A stretch of 64,000 nt of DNA. It comes from Pseudomonas viridiflava (GTDB lineage Bacteria; Pseudomonadota; Gammaproteobacteria; Pseudomonadales; Pseudomonadaceae). Within the stretch, counting starts at the first letter, position 1. Each line of letters begins with the position of its first letter. This document shows, one piece after another, positions 62,917-64,000 of this stretch. Location: NCBI RefSeq assembly GCF_900589395.1, contig NZ_UUIS01000092.1:49131-113130 (forward strand), given 5' to 3'. Below the pieces are notes generated by a model. The model had not been told where the DNA came from. It saw only the letters and a program-made list of their open reading frames with translations, and did not search any database. Both the position numbers and the translations under genes were made by a program.

Positions 62917-63123
62917 ATGAAGACCGTAATCCCCGACCCACCCTGCCTTGAAGATTCCCTGCTCCACGTCATGAACGTGCTGCGCAGTGCCGCCGCCACC
63001 GCCTACGAATGCGCCGACAGCCTCAGCGGCAGCCAGCGCGACCTGGCTTTCTCGACCCACCACCTGATCGACCTCGCCCGCTCCGTGCTGGACGATGCCC
63101 TCAGCCGGCTGGAAACGGTGTAG
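62917..63123 (+). CDS. Small helical protein, DUF6124-like, copy 1
   Basis: 68 aa, soluble, predicted helical (LEDSLLHVMNVLRSAAATA, SQRDLAFSTHHLIDLARSV). The pattern resembles the C-terminal helices of Pseudomonas DUF6124 proteins, which are usually preceded by a similar leader; assignment is moderate. The ribosome site is weak (GAG at 62905). The stop TAG is part of the following REPIN (GTAGGAG), so the repeat defines the C-terminus (ETV). Function unknown. Confidence 0.65.
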   Translation: MKTVIPDPPCLEDSLLHVMNVLRSAAATAYECADSLSGSQRDLAFSTHHLIDLARSVLDDALSRLETV

Positions 63124-63325
63124 GAGCGCGCTTGCCCGCGACCGGCTGCGTCAGCAGTCGTAAATTTTCAGCGTTTCCGAGATTTTGCGAGCGGGTGCGT
63201 TAGCAGTCGTAAATTTTCAGCGTTTCCGAGATTTTGCGAGCGGGTGCGTTAGCAGTCGTAAATTTTCAGCGTTTCCGAGATTTTGCGAGCGCTACGCACT
63301 CGGTCGCGGGCAAGCGCACTCCTAC
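63120..63325. repeat. REPIN (family A) with three 49-nt tandem units
   Basis: GTAGGAGCGCGCTTGCCCGCGACCGGC at the left, GGGCAAGCGCACTCCTAC at the right. The 49-nt unit (GCGTTAGCAGTCGTAAATTT...GCGAGCGGGT) is repeated three times in register (63148, 63197, 63246). Lies between the two leader-protein copies. Confidence 0.9.
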
Positions 63326-63465
63326 AGCCCGCAACCTTGGCGTTATTGGTACGGTCATGGCTGTCTGATAATTGCCTGTGGATAAAACCGTACATGGATA
63401 TTCAGGACATCAAGCGCGAGCTGGCCAAGCCTGCCCTCACTTTCGAGGGCAGTGGGTGCAGAGGT

Positions 63466-63801
63466 AGATCGGTTACTTGCGCTCATGAAAATGTCAGTGT
63501 TGCCAGCCACTTCCGGCAGCCGTTTCGCTTTCATTTGTACGACATTTCCGAGAAAATCCCGGCCGCTTGCGTGTCGTGTTTTCGGGCACTAGGCTGCGTT
63601 CGTCGCTGAACATCAGTGATCGGGTTTAGCAGCCTGTTGGAGTCATGTCACACGCAAGTGCCGCCTATGGTGGCTTCGCGTGGGGCACCTTCGGGTGCGC
63701 CGGTTTATGACATTACTCCACCGGTCTGCTAACCCGCGACGAAGCCGCCACCCATTGTGCGTTTAGCAGCGTGCCTCGGGAGGCTCACCCGGAGTTATGT
63801 C
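63466..63801 (+). ncRNA. Structured 5' leader RNA, copy 2
   Basis: 336 nt. Helix A: GGGTTTAGCAG (63622-63632) / CTGCTAACCC (63726-63735). Helix B: GGAGTCATGTCA (63639-63650) / TGACATTACTCC (63708-63719), different in sequence from copy 1 but still paired (11 of 12). Helix C: TGGTGGCTTCG (63668-63678) / CGAAGCCGCCA (63740-63750). Second GTTTAGCAG at 63761-63769. The preservation of pairing despite sequence change between copies supports the RNA fold. 63326-63465 holds no gene I could support, only the repeat boundary. Confidence 0.7.
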
Positions 63802-64000
63802 ATGAAAACAGTAATCCCCGACCCACCCTGCCTTGAAGATTCCCTGCTCCACGTCATGAACGTGCTGCGCAGCGCCGCCGCCACCGCCTACGAATGCGCC
63901 GACAGCCTCAGCGGCAGCCAGCGCGACCTGGCTTTCTCGACCCACCACCTGATCGACCTCGCCCGCTCCGTGCTGGACGATGCCCTCAGCCGGCTGGAAA
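63802..64000 (+). CDS. Small helical protein, DUF6124-like, copy 2 (3' end outside window)
   Basis: 66 codons are visible, running off the window. The protein is identical to copy 1 across all visible codons; the nucleotide sequence differs at only three synonymous positions. Here GGAG lies eight bases before the ATG, so translation should start more efficiently than for copy 1. The start of a second gene copy right after a second leader indicates a tandem array that may continue beyond the window. Confidence 0.65.
   Translation, partial: MKTVIPDPPCLEDSLLHVMNVLRSAAATAYECADSLSGSQRDLAFSTHHLIDLARSVLDDALSRLE

Noticed and set aside
62917..63063. Minus-strand ORF (62779-63063 and 63763-63948) opposite the small DUF6124-like gene
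   Set aside because: Present in both copies only because the sequence is duplicated; it lacks a ribosome site, and synonymous changes favour the plus-strand frame.
63120..63325. CRISPR-like array (49-nt repeats)
   Set aside because: Units are contiguous without unique spacers and lie inside a REPIN; no cas genes.
63392..63609. Short ORF beginning MDIQDIKRELAKPA
   Set aside because: Runs into the conserved leader RNA copy 2 and has no recognisable family; may be a remnant but not supportable as a gene.

Overview
The window is chromosomal DNA of a Pseudomonas, most likely from the putida/entomophila/fluorescens side of the genus. The evidence is high GC, dense Pseudomonas-type REP/REPIN repeats (GTAGGAGCGCGCTTGCCCGCG arms), and a gene order that, from memory, follows P. 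aeruginosa PA4493-PA4519 and the matching P. putida region: roxRS, SIMPL protein, dppA paralogs plus dppBCDF, piuB-piuA-piuC-Sel1, speC, opuC, prfC. No rRNA, tRNA, CRISPR array, prophage or complete insertion sequence was seen.

Layout. 1-14.0 kb is a sugar-acid and accessory block. It holds the end of a TRAP transporter, an EamA exporter, an ACS-family MFS transporter, a KGG-repeat stress protein, a TauE/SafE permease, a DUF3182/hydrolase pair, and a galactarate/glucarate operon (kdgD, a GudP-like transporter, garD) with its FadR-type GntR regulator. A shared palindromic motif (GTTGTACGAY) precedes the regulator, kdgD and the distant MFS gene, suggesting one regulon. 14.2-16.9 kb is the redox two-component system RoxSR and a periplasmic SIMPL protein. 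17.1-19.3 kb is a HET-C-related protein that also carries an HEFGH metallopeptidase motif. 19.5-30.9 kb is a dipeptide ABC system with four substrate-binding paralogs and one dppBCDF core.

31.1-36.1 kb holds PQQ-dependent glucose dehydrogenase (gcd) followed by a TonB receptor closely resembling the PQQ receptor PqqU/YncD, so the enzyme and the probable importer of its cofactor sit together. 36.5-43.1 kb is the iron-uptake piu cluster. Between it and speC lies an AT-richer pair that looks like the binary pore-forming toxin XaxAB. 45.6-52.6 kb contains ornithine/lysine decarboxylase (with a terminator hairpin in its leader), the OpuC compatible-solute ABC transporter and release factor 3. 52.5-56.7 kb has two LysR regulators, MdaB, an ABM-family monooxygenase and a second TauE/SafE permease. 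56.8-62.6 kb is a selenium module: selD-mnmH facing a four-gene PhnCDE-like ABC transporter that is probably the selenium oxyanion importer.

The right end (62.6-64.0 kb) is the most unusual part. A ~340-nt leader followed by a 68-aa protein gene occurs twice in tandem. The two coding parts differ at only three positions over the visible 199 nt, whereas the leader arms have diverged while keeping their base pairing. This points to a structured RNA with mutually exclusive or pseudoknotted helices just ahead of the start codon. REP elements are active shapers of the region: they supply stop codons of two genes, carry expanded internal tandem repeats, and sit at the junction of a duplicated convergent intergenic region between pqqU and piuB.
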